From RGIG5612 sp963591145 (GTDB lineage Bacteria > Bacillota > Clostridia > Lachnospirales > Lachnospiraceae): 43,560 bases of DNA. A program made the position numbers and the translations under genes. The DNA is taken from the NCBI GenBank assembly GCA_963591145.1, contig CAVARE010000067.1:1-43560 (forward strand). The letters are read 5' to 3'. Each line of letters begins with the position of its first letter. The stretch's first letter is position 1. The notes beneath the pieces were generated by a model. That model was not told where the DNA came from and made no database searches. It saw nothing but the letters and a program-made list of their open reading frames with translations. Positions 8,529-16,459 of the stretch are shown here, piece by piece.

Positions 8529-9179
8529 ATGATAAATGATATCGAGAAGAATTCAGAAGAAGCTGAAGTCGCAGGTGCACCAGAAGAGATGAGTGCACCT
8601 GCAGAAAAGACAACTGTAGAAGTCGAAAATATCGACGAGAAAGACCAGAAAAAAGACAAAAAGAAGATGAATCCTATTCTTGAATGGGTACTGATAATTG
8701 TTATAGCTGTAGCTGCAGCATTATTTATCAACAATGTAATAATTATTAATTCTTATGTTCCTTCAGGCTCGATGGAGTCAACGATCATGACCGGCTCGAG
8801 AATGTTCGGACTGAGAGTAACATATTGGTTCAGTGATCCTCAGCGAGGAGACATTATAGTATTCAAGTATCCTGATGATCCGTCACAGGATTTTGTAAAG
8901 CGAGTTATAGGTCTTCCCGGAGATACAGTTGAGATCAAGCAGGGTGTAACATATGTCAACGGCGAGATACTTGATGAGCCTTATTTAAATGAGACACCGG
9001 CTAAACTAGATTTCGGACCATATGTAGTACCGGATGATTGTTATTTCGTAATGGGCGACAATCGTAATAATTCTAACGATTCGAGAAAATGGAAGAATAC
9101 ATACGTTCCGAGAAGCTATGTACTCGGCAAGGCGATGTTCTGCTACTGGCCATTAAATCGTATAGGAGTATTAAAATAA
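8529..9179 (+). CDS. lepB: Signal peptidase I
   Basis: This membrane-bound serine protease cleaves signal peptides of exported proteins. The 216-residue chain has a long charged, probably disordered cytoplasmic N-terminus (residues 1-48), one transmembrane helix (about 50-74), then the catalytic domain. The nucleophile Ser81 lies in PSGSMEST and the general base Lys124 in FVKRVIGLPGD. Box E is GDNRNNSNDSR. All catalytic boxes are intact. The TM-plus-catalytic arrangement is the usual Gram-positive SipS type; the acidic/lysine-rich N-tail is longer than in most. GGAGG lies 12 bases before the ATG. The stop codon directly abuts the murE start, so the two are probably co-translated. Confidence 0.95.
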   Translation: MINDIEKNSEEAEVAGAPEEMSAPAEKTTVEVENIDEKDQKKDKKKMNPILEWVLIIVIAVAAALFINNVIIINSYVPSGSMESTIMTGSRMFGLRVTYWFSDPQRGDIIVFKYPDDPSQDFVKRVIGLPGDTVEIKQGVTYVNGEILDEPYLNETPAKLDFGPYVVPDDCYFVMGDNRNNSNDSRKWKNTYVPRSYVLGKAMFCYWPLNRIGVLK

Positions 9180-10532
9180 ATGATTAGAACCGATTCAAGA
9201 CGAGTAAAGCCTGGAGATGTATTTGTCGCACTTCCTGGTTTTGCCAGTAATGGCGACCAGTATATATCAAATGCCATAGACGCCGGAGCCGTTAAGATTA
9301 TTTGCCGGGAGGGTCAGTATCAGGTAGAAACGATTAATACAGATGATCCCCGCAAATATCTCGAAGACCTGCTCGTAAGCGAATATGGCGATATAATTTC
9401 TCAGATGAAGATCATTGCCCTGACGGGAACTAATGGTAAGACCACGACCTGTTATCTTGTGTCCCAGGCTCTTAACCGTCTGGGAAGAAAATGCGGATAT
9501 ATCGGAACCATAGGCTTCTATCTTGGTGAAAAGGTAAGAGACTTGTCTAATACTTCAGTCGATATCTGTGAATTGTATGAGCTGCTGCTGGAGGCTCACG
9601 AGAAGGGCTTTGATACTGTAGCGCTGGAGGCCTCAAGTCAGGGACTCGATATGGGAAGGCTTAATACGATTGCATTTGATATCGCAGCATTTACCAATCT
9701 TACAGAGGATCATCTTGATTATCATAAGACCATGGAAAATTATGCATTGGCCAAGCAGAAGCTCTTCAAGGCATTAAAACCTGGCGGAGCGGCGCTTGTA
9801 AATGCAGATGATGATAGCAAGAATTATTTTCTGCTGAATGAGAACAGAAATTATACTTACGGCATAAAGTCAGGCGATTACAGAGCTCTGGAATATACAT
9901 TTGACGGCGGAACAGATCTTACATTTGCATACAAGGGCAAGAGCTATAATGTCCATACGGACATGGTAGGCGAATATAATGTATACAATACGATGGCTGC
10001 CATAGGTGTTCTGGATATCATGGGATTTGAGCCGGAGGAAATATGCAGGGCTATGAAGGGCCTACGTGCGCCGGATGGAAGATGGGATGTCATAAGATAT
10101 AATGACTGCAGCATCGTTATTGATTATGCCCATACTCCTGATGCCATCAGCAATATTCTGGAAACTGCACAGAAGCTTACATCAGGCAGAAGGTATGTTG
10201 TATTTGGCTGTACGGGCGACAGGGAGAAAGAGAAGAGACCTGTTATGACTCAGATGGTTTTAAGCAGCTGCGATTATGCATTCATAACTGATGATGATCC
10301 GCATACAGAGCCTGAAGAGCAGATAGTGGCAGATATGTTAGAGGGCAATACCTTCGCCAATTATGAGGTCTGCCTGGACAGGAAAAAGGCAATTCAGCTG
10401 GGGATCGACAGACTTGAACCTGGAGATACATTAATGATCCTGGGCAAGGGTCACGAGAATTTTATCAGAATGAACGGATACAGCATTCCTCATAACGACA
10501 GAGAAGCTGTACTGGAGTATATAAACAAATAA
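9180..10532 (+). CDS. murE: MurE-type Mur ligase (UDP-MurNAc-tripeptide synthetase)
   Basis: This cytoplasmic Mur ligase (450 aa) should add the third residue, meso-DAP or a diamine, to UDP-MurNAc-L-Ala-D-Glu. The N-terminal TDSRRVKPGDVFVALPG segment, P-loop GTNGKTTT (residues 83-90), TEDHLDYH and the C-terminal ligase domain place it with MurE. Two oddities stand out. The chain starts right at the DSR motif, so some 20-25 residues usual at the N-terminus are missing. The motif that is DNPR in meso-DAP enzymes reads DDPH (residues 372-375), so third-residue specificity is uncertain. It could be a MurE paralogue rather than the main enzyme. It starts on the base after the lepB stop and shares one base with the next gene. 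Confidence 0.85.
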   Translation: MIRTDSRRVKPGDVFVALPGFASNGDQYISNAIDAGAVKIICREGQYQVETINTDDPRKYLEDLLVSEYGDIISQMKIIALTGTNGKTTTCYLVSQALNRLGRKCGYIGTIGFYLGEKVRDLSNTSVDICELYELLLEAHEKGFDTVALEASSQGLDMGRLNTIAFDIAAFTNLTEDHLDYHKTMENYALAKQKLFKALKPGGAALVNADDDSKNYFLLNENRNYTYGIKSGDYRALEYTFDGGTDLTFAYKGKSYNVHTDMVGEYNVYNTMAAIGVLDIMGFEPEEICRAMKGLRAPDGRWDVIRYNDCSIVIDYAHTPDAISNILETAQKLTSGRRYVVFGCTGDREKEKRPVMTQMVLSSCDYAFITDDDPHTEPEEQIVADMLEGNTFANYEVCLDRKKAIQLGIDRLEPGDTLMILGKGHENFIRMNGYSIPHNDREAVLEYINK

Positions 10533-10942
10533 TGGATTTAGAAGACAGCGTAATAGCACAGGCCAAGACTGAACATGAGATACTGATAGAAGAGTCTATA
10601 AGTGCCAGAAAGAGAAAAAGAGACGATAAGAGAAGGCGTCGCAAATATAAATTCACGGACAAGAAGCATTCCAGACACGGCATCATATCCACGTGCATCG
10701 CAGTTGTTTCCATAGCTCTCGTTGTATTTGCGATAACGATGGCTGTATCTGCGAAGGGTCAGGCCGGAATAATGGTGGGCATACTTCCATTCGTTTCACT
10801 CGTCATATCTACTGTCGGAATAATTCTATCGTGCATTACATTTAGAAAGCCGGATACGATATTCACATTTTCGTGGATCGGGCTTATTGCCAATATTGTA
10901 GTCTGGCTGTTCGTTGCCTTTGTCCTTGTCAGCGGAATTTGA
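10532..10942 (+). CDS. Small three-helix membrane protein, unknown function
   Basis: I do not recognise a function for this gene. The 136-residue product has a charged N-terminus with a strongly basic patch (residues 26-48, RKRKRDDKRRRRK), then three hydrophobic helices at about 50-72, 78-100 and 107-133. It is predicted to sit in the cytoplasmic membrane with its basic tail inside. The ATG overlaps the murE stop (TAATG), which implies translational coupling with murE and lepB. A role linked to envelope synthesis is only a guess from position. There are no Cys, no enzymatic motif and no signal peptide. Confidence 0.75.
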   Translation: MDLEDSVIAQAKTEHEILIEESISARKRKRDDKRRRRKYKFTDKKHSRHGIISTCIAVVSIALVVFAITMAVSAKGQAGIMVGILPFVSLVISTVGIILSCITFRKPDTIFTFSWIGLIANIVVWLFVAFVLVSGI

Positions 10943-10970
10943 TACACGTTGATATAAACTATTTTTATCG

Positions 10971-10999
10971 TTGACACTGCAGAGGTAAAGTGATATAAA
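10971..10999 (+). promoter_or_regulatory. Promoter of the ilv-leu block
   Basis: A perfect -35 TTGACA (10971-10976), a 17-base spacer and -10 TATAAA (10994-10999) form a near-consensus sigma-A promoter. Transcription would start near 11006, about 28 bases before the leader ORF and 243 bases before ilvB. Confidence 0.8.
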
Positions 11000-11033
11000 A
11001 GAACACATCTAAGGCATTGAGGTAATATTTACT

Positions 11034-11129
11034 ATGTTTAGTTATTCAATTATCGCTATATTACTACTCGTGAGCGCTATTCTCGTCCTGCGTAAGTTCA
11101 AGACGGCTAGTGCTAAGAGTTGTACCTGA
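11034..11129 (+). CDS. Putative Ile/Leu/Val-rich leader peptide of ilvB
   Basis: This 31-codon ORF has GAGGT 10 bases before its ATG. The sequence begins MFSYSIIAILLLVSAILVL and ends with a polar, basic tail. Residues 6-19 contain 11 Ile, Leu or Val out of 14 (4 Ile, 5 Leu, 2 Val). It lies between a consensus promoter and an intrinsic terminator in front of ilvB, the exact layout of ribosome-mediated attenuators such as the enterobacterial ilv leaders. The segment ACGGCTAG (11103-11110) inside the ORF is complementary to TTAGCCGT (11181-11188), which overlaps the 3' arm of the terminator, so it could act as an antiterminator. A ribosome stalled on the Ile/Leu/Val codons would leave it free; one reaching the stop would cover it. 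A small hydrophobic membrane protein is the alternative reading. Confidence 0.65.
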   Translation: MFSYSIIAILLLVSAILVLRKFKTASAKSCT

Positions 11130-11164
11130 TTGCATAACATTTAGATGAAACATTTAGTTTGCAG

Positions 11165-11205
11165 ATCCTACGGTATTCTTTTAGCCGTAGGATTGTTTGT
11201 TGTTT
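11165..11205 (+). terminator. Attenuator terminator upstream of ilvB
   Basis: A 9-bp stem, ATCCTACGG (11165-11173) with CCGTAGGAT (11185-11193), is followed by the T-rich run TTGTTTGTTGTTT. It is a strong intrinsic terminator placed 44 bases before the ilvB start, after a leader ORF and not after a gene. That position indicates a regulatory attenuator. Confidence 0.8.
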
Positions 11206-11248
11206 GGCAGAAAATTTTACGATTTTCTTATTAACAGGAGGGAAAACT

Positions 11249-12955
11249 ATGCAGCTTACAGGATCACAGATTGTGCTGGAATGCTTGCGTGAGCAGGAGG
11301 TTGATACCATATTCGGCTATCCTGGCGGAACCATTCTTAATATCTATGATGCTCTCTATGATTATCAGGAGTATTTTACGCACATTCTGACATCACATGA
11401 ACAGGGCGCTTCTCATGCTGCTGACGGCTATGCCAGAAGCACAGGAAAAGTAGGTGTATGTTTTGCGACATCAGGACCGGGAGCCACTAACCTCGTTACA
11501 GGTATCGCAACCGCTTACATGGATTCATCACCGGTTGTATTCATTACATGCAACGTAGGCGAGAGCCTCATCGGCAAGGATTCATTCCAGGAGGTTGATA
11601 TTACTGGCGTCACAATGCCTATTACTAAGACTACCTATACAGTAAGAAGAGCAGACCAGATCGCTGATGTAATGAGAGAGGCATTTGCCATCGCAAGGGG
11701 CGGACGTCCGGGACCGGTACTTATTGATATTCTTAAGAATGCTACAGCTCAGAAGGCTGAATATACCCCGCTGCCTAAGAGCCAGCATTATACATCAGGC
11801 AGATTAGCAGAGCTTATCAAGAAGTCCATGTACAGATTCAAGACTCCACAGGTAGACGATAACGATATCGATATTCTTATTGATATGATCAAGGAGTCTA
11901 AGAAGCCTCTTATCATCTGCGGCGGCGGTGTAGTAAGAAGCCGTTCACAGGCAGAGCTCACGGAATTTGCCGAGAAGCTGGATTCACCTACAGCACTTAC
12001 GGTAATGGGCGCCGGCGGTATGAATGGCAGAAATCCTCTGACAACAGGCATGATCGGAATGCATGGTTCACAGGCTTCTAATATGGCATGTGACGGATGC
12101 GACCTCTTGATTGCAGTCGGATGCAGATTCTCAGACCGTGTTGCGCTTGATCCAAATACATTTGCACAGAATGCTAAGATCGTTCAGATCGATATAGACA
12201 GAGCTGAGATCAACAAGAATGTTAAGACTGATCACCATATCGTAGGCGATGCTAAGGAGGTTCTCAAGAAGCTCATCGCTAAGATGGATCAGTATGATCA
12301 TAAAGAGTGGAAGGAATATGTATTCTCATATCCTGTTGAAACAGAATATGATGAGGATGGTAAGACTCTTACACCTAAGCAGATTCTTTCATCAATTGCC
12401 AAATTAGTGCCGCAGGATACTATCGTTTCTACTGACGTAGGTCAGCATCAGATGTGGGCTATTCAGCATTTCCATTTCGATTATGCAGGACAGCTCCTTA
12501 CATCAGGCGGATTCGGAACCATGGGATTCGGCCTGGGCGCAGCAATCGGTGCGTCTGTTGGTAATCCTGATAAGACAGTTATCCATATCACAGGTGATGG
12601 CAGCTTCAGAATGAACTGCAACGAGCTGGCTACAGAGGAGCATTATAATCTGCCAATCATTACCTTCATATTTAACAATAGTACACTGGGTATGGTTAGA
12701 CAGTGGCAGACACTTATCTATAACAAGCATTATTCACAGACGACTCTCGACAGAGGTCCGGACTTCGTTAAACTGGCTGAGGCTTATGGACTGAACGGAA
12801 GAAGAGCATCTAATGTTGAGGAACTTGAAACCGCTATAAAAGATGCTATTGCATCCAATAAGGGAACTGTTATAGACTGTATCATTGATACTGATGAGAT
12901 GGTTCGCCCAATGGTAGGCGGCGGAAGTCCTATCACGGATTTTATTATCAGTTAA
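11249..12955 (+). CDS. ilvB: Acetolactate synthase, large (catalytic) subunit
   Basis: This ThDP-dependent acetohydroxyacid synthase (568 aa) condenses pyruvate with pyruvate or 2-oxobutyrate, the first common step of valine/leucine and isoleucine synthesis. The N-terminal pyrimidine-binding domain contains FGYPGG and SHEQGASHAADGYAR with the activating Glu. The central domain follows. The C-terminal pyrophosphate domain has GDGSFRMNCNELAT...FNNS, the Mg/ThDP motif GDG-N-N. The true start is the ATG at 11249 behind AGGAGGG. The longer open frame runs back through the attenuator terminator and is not coding. ilvN follows after 12 bases. Expression is probably controlled by the upstream leader. 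Confidence 0.96.
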   Translation: MQLTGSQIVLECLREQEVDTIFGYPGGTILNIYDALYDYQEYFTHILTSHEQGASHAADGYARSTGKVGVCFATSGPGATNLVTGIATAYMDSSPVVFITCNVGESLIGKDSFQEVDITGVTMPITKTTYTVRRADQIADVMREAFAIARGGRPGPVLIDILKNATAQKAEYTPLPKSQHYTSGRLAELIKKSMYRFKTPQVDDNDIDILIDMIKESKKPLIICGGGVVRSRSQAELTEFAEKLDSPTALTVMGAGGMNGRNPLTTGMIGMHGSQASNMACDGCDLLIAVGCRFSDRVALDPNTFAQNAKIVQIDIDRAEINKNVKTDHHIVGDAKEVLKKLIAKMDQYDHKEWKEYVFSYPVETEYDEDGKTLTPKQILSSIAKLVPQDTIVSTDVGQHQMWAIQHFHFDYAGQLLTSGGFGTMGFGLGAAIGASVGNPDKTVIHITGDGSFRMNCNELATEEHYNLPIITFIFNNSTLGMVRQWQTLIYNKHYSQTTLDRGPDFVKLAEAYGLNGRRASNVEELETAIKDAIASNKGTVIDCIIDTDEMVRPMVGGGSPITDFIIS

Positions 12956-12967
12956 GGAGGTAGAAAA

Positions 12968-13519
12968 ATGAGCGAACAGAAGATGTACACCTTAGCTGTA
13001 CTTGTAGATAATGAATCTGGTGTTTTATCACAGGTTTCAAGACTTTTCTCACGTAAGGGATACAATATCGAATCCCTGGCTGTTGGCAAGACTCACAAGC
13101 CTGAGGTTTCACGTATTACTATAGAAGTAATATCTGATGATGACCTTATAGTTTTACTTGCAAATCAGCTGAGAAAATTATTGCCGGTTCATTCAGTAAA
13201 CATTCTTGATCAGAGCAAATCCATCAGAAGAGAGCTGGTTATGATCAAGGTCAATGCTCCTACAAGCGGAATCCGCAATGAAATCATTCAGATATCTAAC
13301 ATTTTCAGAGCCCAGATAATCGACGTTTCAATCGGTTCTCTGACAGTTGCCCTGATTGGAGATGAACAAAAAATAAATGGCATAGAAAGTATTTTATCCG
13401 AGTTCGAAGTAATCGAGTTAGTAAGAACCGGATATGTGGCATTAGAGAGAGGTCTTGATACCATCTATAATGACACGAAAGAGAAAGGAGAATTCAACTA
13501 TGGCAAAAATGTATTATGA
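12968..13519 (+). CDS. ilvN: Acetolactate synthase, small regulatory subunit
   Basis: This is the regulatory subunit (183 aa) of acetohydroxyacid synthase, giving valine feedback control. An ACT domain occupies about residues 6-78 (YTLAVLVDNESGVLSQVSRL, the N-terminal signature of IlvN/IlvH). The C-terminal half matches the second IlvN domain (VMIKVNAP, IDVSIGSLTVALIGD). It is slightly longer than the common 160-170 aa. The extra C-terminus arises because its frame runs 20 bases into ilvC, whose Shine-Dalgarno (AAAGGAG) lies inside ilvN, so the two are translationally coupled. AAGGAGG lies just before its ATG. Confidence 0.95.
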   Translation: MSEQKMYTLAVLVDNESGVLSQVSRLFSRKGYNIESLAVGKTHKPEVSRITIEVISDDDLIVLLANQLRKLLPVHSVNILDQSKSIRRELVMIKVNAPTSGIRNEIIQISNIFRAQIIDVSIGSLTVALIGDEQKINGIESILSEFEVIELVRTGYVALERGLDTIYNDTKEKGEFNYGKNVL

Positions 13520-14519
13520 AAAGGATTGCGATTTAAACAGACTTAATGGCAAGAAGATTGCTATTATCGGTTATGGCTCACAGGGACATGCTCATGCACT
13601 TAACCTGAGAGACTCTGGCTGCGATGTAATCGTCGGCTTAAGAGAAGGCGGCAAATCATGGCCTGTAGCTGTTAAGGATGGTTTCGATGTTATGCCTGTA
13701 AGTGAGGCTACTAAGAAGGCTGATATCATCATGATCCTCATCAACGATGAGAAGCAGGCTGATATGTACAAGAAAGATATCGCTCCATATCTCACACCTG
13801 GTAAGGCCATTGCATTTGCCCATGGTTTCAATATCAGATACAAACAGATCGTTCCTCCTGCTGACATCGACGTATTCATGGCGGCACCTAAGGGACCAGG
13901 ACATACAGTAAGAAGTCAGTATGTAGCAGGTAAGGGCGTTCCTTGTCTTGTTGCTGTTGAGCAGAATGCTACAGGCAATGCATATGACATCGCATTGGCA
14001 TATATCGCAGGTATCGGCGGTGCCAGAGCCGGAGTTCTTGAGACAACAATGAATGAAGAGACAGAGACAGACCTCTTCGGTGAGCAGGCTGTATTATGCG
14101 GCGGCGTTGTTGATCTGATGAAATGTGGTTTCGAGACACTGGTTGAAGCAGGCTACAAGCCAGAAAATGCATACTTCGAGTGCATCCATGAGATGAAGCT
14201 CATCGTTGACCTTATCAACAAGGGCGGCGTTGCAGCTATGAACTATTCAATTTCTGATACAGCTGAATTCGGTGAGTATGTATCAGGCCCACGTGTTCTT
14301 CCTTATGAGCAGACTAAGGCTAACATGAAGGCAGTATTAAATGATATCCAGGATGGAACATTTGCCGGCAAATGGATCGCAGAAAACAAGAATGGTCGTA
14401 CATTCTTCAATTCTAAGAGAGATCAGCTCGCTAAACATCAGATGGAGATTGTTGGTAAGGAATTAAGAGAGAAGATGCTGTGGAAGAACGATGCAGATCT
14501 TGATTCTGCTTCTAACTAA
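13500..14519 (+). CDS. ilvC: Ketol-acid reductoisomerase
   Basis: This NADPH- and Mg-dependent enzyme (339 aa, class I short form) converts acetolactate to 2,3-dihydroxyisovalerate. The Rossmann motif GYGSQGHAHALN is at residues 24-35. Metal-binding acidic residues lie in ETETDLFGEQAVLCGG and in FECIHEMKLIVDLI. Length and motifs are ordinary for the family. The start at 13500 follows AAAGGAG and gives the expected N-terminus; the upstream in-frame ATG lies within ilvN. A strong hairpin follows the stop codon, so part of the transcription may end here before ilvD. Confidence 0.97.
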   Translation: MAKMYYEKDCDLNRLNGKKIAIIGYGSQGHAHALNLRDSGCDVIVGLREGGKSWPVAVKDGFDVMPVSEATKKADIIMILINDEKQADMYKKDIAPYLTPGKAIAFAHGFNIRYKQIVPPADIDVFMAAPKGPGHTVRSQYVAGKGVPCLVAVEQNATGNAYDIALAYIAGIGGARAGVLETTMNEETETDLFGEQAVLCGGVVDLMKCGFETLVEAGYKPENAYFECIHEMKLIVDLINKGGVAAMNYSISDTAEFGEYVSGPRVLPYEQTKANMKAVLNDIQDGTFAGKWIAENKNGRTFFNSKRDQLAKHQMEIVGKELREKMLWKNDADLDSASN

Positions 14520-14526
14520 TGAAAAT

Positions 14527-14563
14527 ATCCTATGCACCTTGATAAGATTAAGGTGCATAGGAT
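14527..14563 (+). terminator. Hairpin after ilvC
   Basis: A perfect 14-bp stem, ATCCTATGCACCTT with AAGGTGCATAGGAT around a 9-base loop, begins 7 bases after the ilvC stop. The tail (TTATACTGT) is short in T. It may be a weak terminator or a 3'-end stabilising structure that sets a high ilvBNC to ilvD-leu ratio. Confidence 0.65.
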
Positions 14564-14577
14564 TTATACTGTAAAGG

Positions 14578-14632
14578 AAAATTGCTGCGAGCCATAGGCT
14601 TAAGGTGAGCTGTCGTGGCGGCGCAGCATTTT
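14578..14632. repeat. Inverted repeat between ilvC and ilvD
   Basis: GCTGCG (14584-14589) pairs with CGCAGC (14622-14627), extended by AAAAT/ATTTT outside and by GCCA/TGGC inside. Its GGCTCGCAGCA (reverse strand) also occurs in the ilvD-leuC element, and the ATGCTGCGCCG edge resembles the one before leuB. It may be a diverged relative of the palindromic repeat, but similarity is limited to the ends. Confidence 0.4.
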
Positions 14633-14678
14633 CTGATTTTAAATGAATACAACGATTAATGAGAAATGAGGAAAACTA

Positions 14679-16340
14679 ATGATTTCAGATAATGCGAAAA
14701 AAGGCGTTGAGAGAACTCCGAATAAGAGCTTGATGTATGCTTTGGGTTTAACAGATGAAGAAATTAATCGCCCATTGATTGGTATTGTAAGTTCACATAA
14801 TGAGATCGTTCCGGGACATATGCATCTGGATAAGATCTGTGAGGCTGTAAAGGCCGGCGTAAGAATGGCTGGCGGTACACCTATCATGTTCCCGGCAATT
14901 GCTGTATGCGATGGTATCGCTATGGGACATATCGGTATGAAATATTCTCTTGTAACAAGAGATCTTATCGCTGACTCAACAGAGGCTATGGTTATAGCTC
15001 ATCAGTTTGATGGTCTGGTTATGATCCCTAACTGTGACAAGAATGTTCCTGGCCTTCTGATGGCAGCTGCAAGACTTAATATCCCTACGATCTTCTGCAG
15101 CGGCGGTCCTATGCTGGCAGGTCATCTTAAGGATGGCAGACGTACATGCCTCAGCCATATGTTCGAGGCTGTAGGTGCATATCATGCAGGTACACTTGAT
15201 GAAGACGGCGTTGATGAATATACCAAGAATGCATGTCCATCATGCGGATCATGCTCAGGTATGTATACAGCTAACTCAATGAACTGCTTATGCGAGGCTA
15301 TCGGTATGGCACTTCCTGGAAACGGAACAATCCCGGCTCCATTATCAGCAAGAATCAGACTTGCTAAGAAGGCTGGTATGCAGATCATGGAACTGGTTAA
15401 TAAAGACATCAAGCCACGCGATATCATGACTCCTGCAGCATTTGAAAATGCAGATACAGTTGATATGGCTCTGGGATGCTCAACTAATACTATGCTTCAT
15501 CTTCCAGCAATCGCACATGAGACAGGCATGGAATTAAGCCTTGATATGTCTAATGAAATCAGTGAGAGAACACCTAACCTGTGTCATCTCGCACCTGCAG
15601 GCGATACATTTATGGAAGATCTCGACCGCGCAGGCGGCGTATATGCCGTAATGAAGGAACTGACCAAGAAGAATCTCCTGAACCTTGACGTCATGACCGT
15701 AACTGGCAAGACTATGAAGGAGAACCTGGCAAATGTTCAGAATCTCAATCCGGAGATCATCAGACCTGTTGAGAATCCATTCTCACAGTCAGGCGGTATC
15801 GCAGTTCTTAAGGGCAACCTGGCTCCTGACGGCAGCGTTGTTAAGAAATCAGCAGTTGATCCTAAGATGATGGTTCATGAAGGCCCTGCCAGAGTATTTG
15901 ACTCTGAAGAGGAAGCTATCGATGCAATCTATAATAAGAAGATTAATCCTGGCGACGTAGTTGTTATCCGTTATGAAGGCCCTAAGGGAGGCCCTGGCAT
16001 GAGAGAGATGCTTAATCCTACATCAGCAATCGTAGGCATGGGATTAGGCGACAGCGTCGCTCTTATCACAGACGGACGTTTCTCAGGTGCTACACGTGGT
16101 GCAGCAATCGGACATGTATCACCAGAGGCAGCATCAGGCGGCAATATCGGTCTTGTTAACGAAGGCGACATCATCTCTATCGATATTCCTAACTGCAAGC
16201 TGGAGGTTAAGGTCTCAGATGCAGAATTAGAAGCAAGACGTGCTAAATGGGTATGCCCAGAGCCTAAGATCAAGACAGGCTATGCAGCTAGATATGCTAA
16301 GCTCGTTACATCTGCAGATAAGGGCGCTATACTGCAGTAA
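14679..16340 (+). CDS. ilvD: Dihydroxy-acid dehydratase
   Basis: This Fe-S hydro-lyase (553 aa) dehydrates 2,3-dihydroxy acids to the 2-keto acids that lead to valine, leucine and isoleucine. Family signatures are visible: NCDKNVPGLLMAA near residue 120, CPSCGSCSGMYTANSMNCL near 185-203, and the C-terminal GMREMLNPTSAIVGMGLG and TDGRFSGATRG. The two signature cysteines of the cluster site are present. The start has GAGG about 9 bases upstream. It is separated from ilvC by about 160 bases containing two hairpins, and from leuC by a structured repeat. It may be expressed from its own mRNA end or by read-through. It depends on Fe-S supply, possibly from the sufC/sufB-like pair. Confidence 0.97.
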   Translation: MISDNAKKGVERTPNKSLMYALGLTDEEINRPLIGIVSSHNEIVPGHMHLDKICEAVKAGVRMAGGTPIMFPAIAVCDGIAMGHIGMKYSLVTRDLIADSTEAMVIAHQFDGLVMIPNCDKNVPGLLMAAARLNIPTIFCSGGPMLAGHLKDGRRTCLSHMFEAVGAYHAGTLDEDGVDEYTKNACPSCGSCSGMYTANSMNCLCEAIGMALPGNGTIPAPLSARIRLAKKAGMQIMELVNKDIKPRDIMTPAAFENADTVDMALGCSTNTMLHLPAIAHETGMELSLDMSNEISERTPNLCHLAPAGDTFMEDLDRAGGVYAVMKELTKKNLLNLDVMTVTGKTMKENLANVQNLNPEIIRPVENPFSQSGGIAVLKGNLAPDGSVVKKSAVDPKMMVHEGPARVFDSEEEAIDAIYNKKINPGDVVVIRYEGPKGGPGMREMLNPTSAIVGMGLGDSVALITDGRFSGATRGAAIGHVSPEAASGGNIGLVNEGDIISIDIPNCKLEVKVSDAELEARRAKWVCPEPKIKTGYAARYAKLVTSADKGAILQ

Positions 16341-16355
16341 ATTATAAATGCAGTT

Positions 16356-16432
16356 GTTTTCGAACAGTGGCTGCTACGCCGAGGTTCACGGCTCGCAGCA
16401 TAGATACGAGCATTGCAGCCGCTGCTCGAAAC
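16356..16432. repeat. Dispersed palindromic repeat, copy B (partial, rearranged)
   Basis: Bases 16356-16392 match one arm of copies A and C almost exactly (GTTTTCGAACAGTGGCTGC, then TACGCCGAGGTTCACGGC). The other half differs: GCAGCCGCTGCTCGAAAC (16415-16432) pairs with the first arm, but the AATCAGCGAAGGC loop is absent. It therefore looks like half a repeat that has been refolded or rebuilt on the other side. It lies between ilvD and leuC. Confidence 0.75.
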
Positions 16433-16459
16433 ATTTCATGATTGAAGGAGGATTAGCCC

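Noticed and set aside
11159..11248. In-frame upstream extension of ilvB
   Set aside because: It covers the attenuator terminator. AGGAGGG and the normal IlvB N-terminus place the start at 11249.
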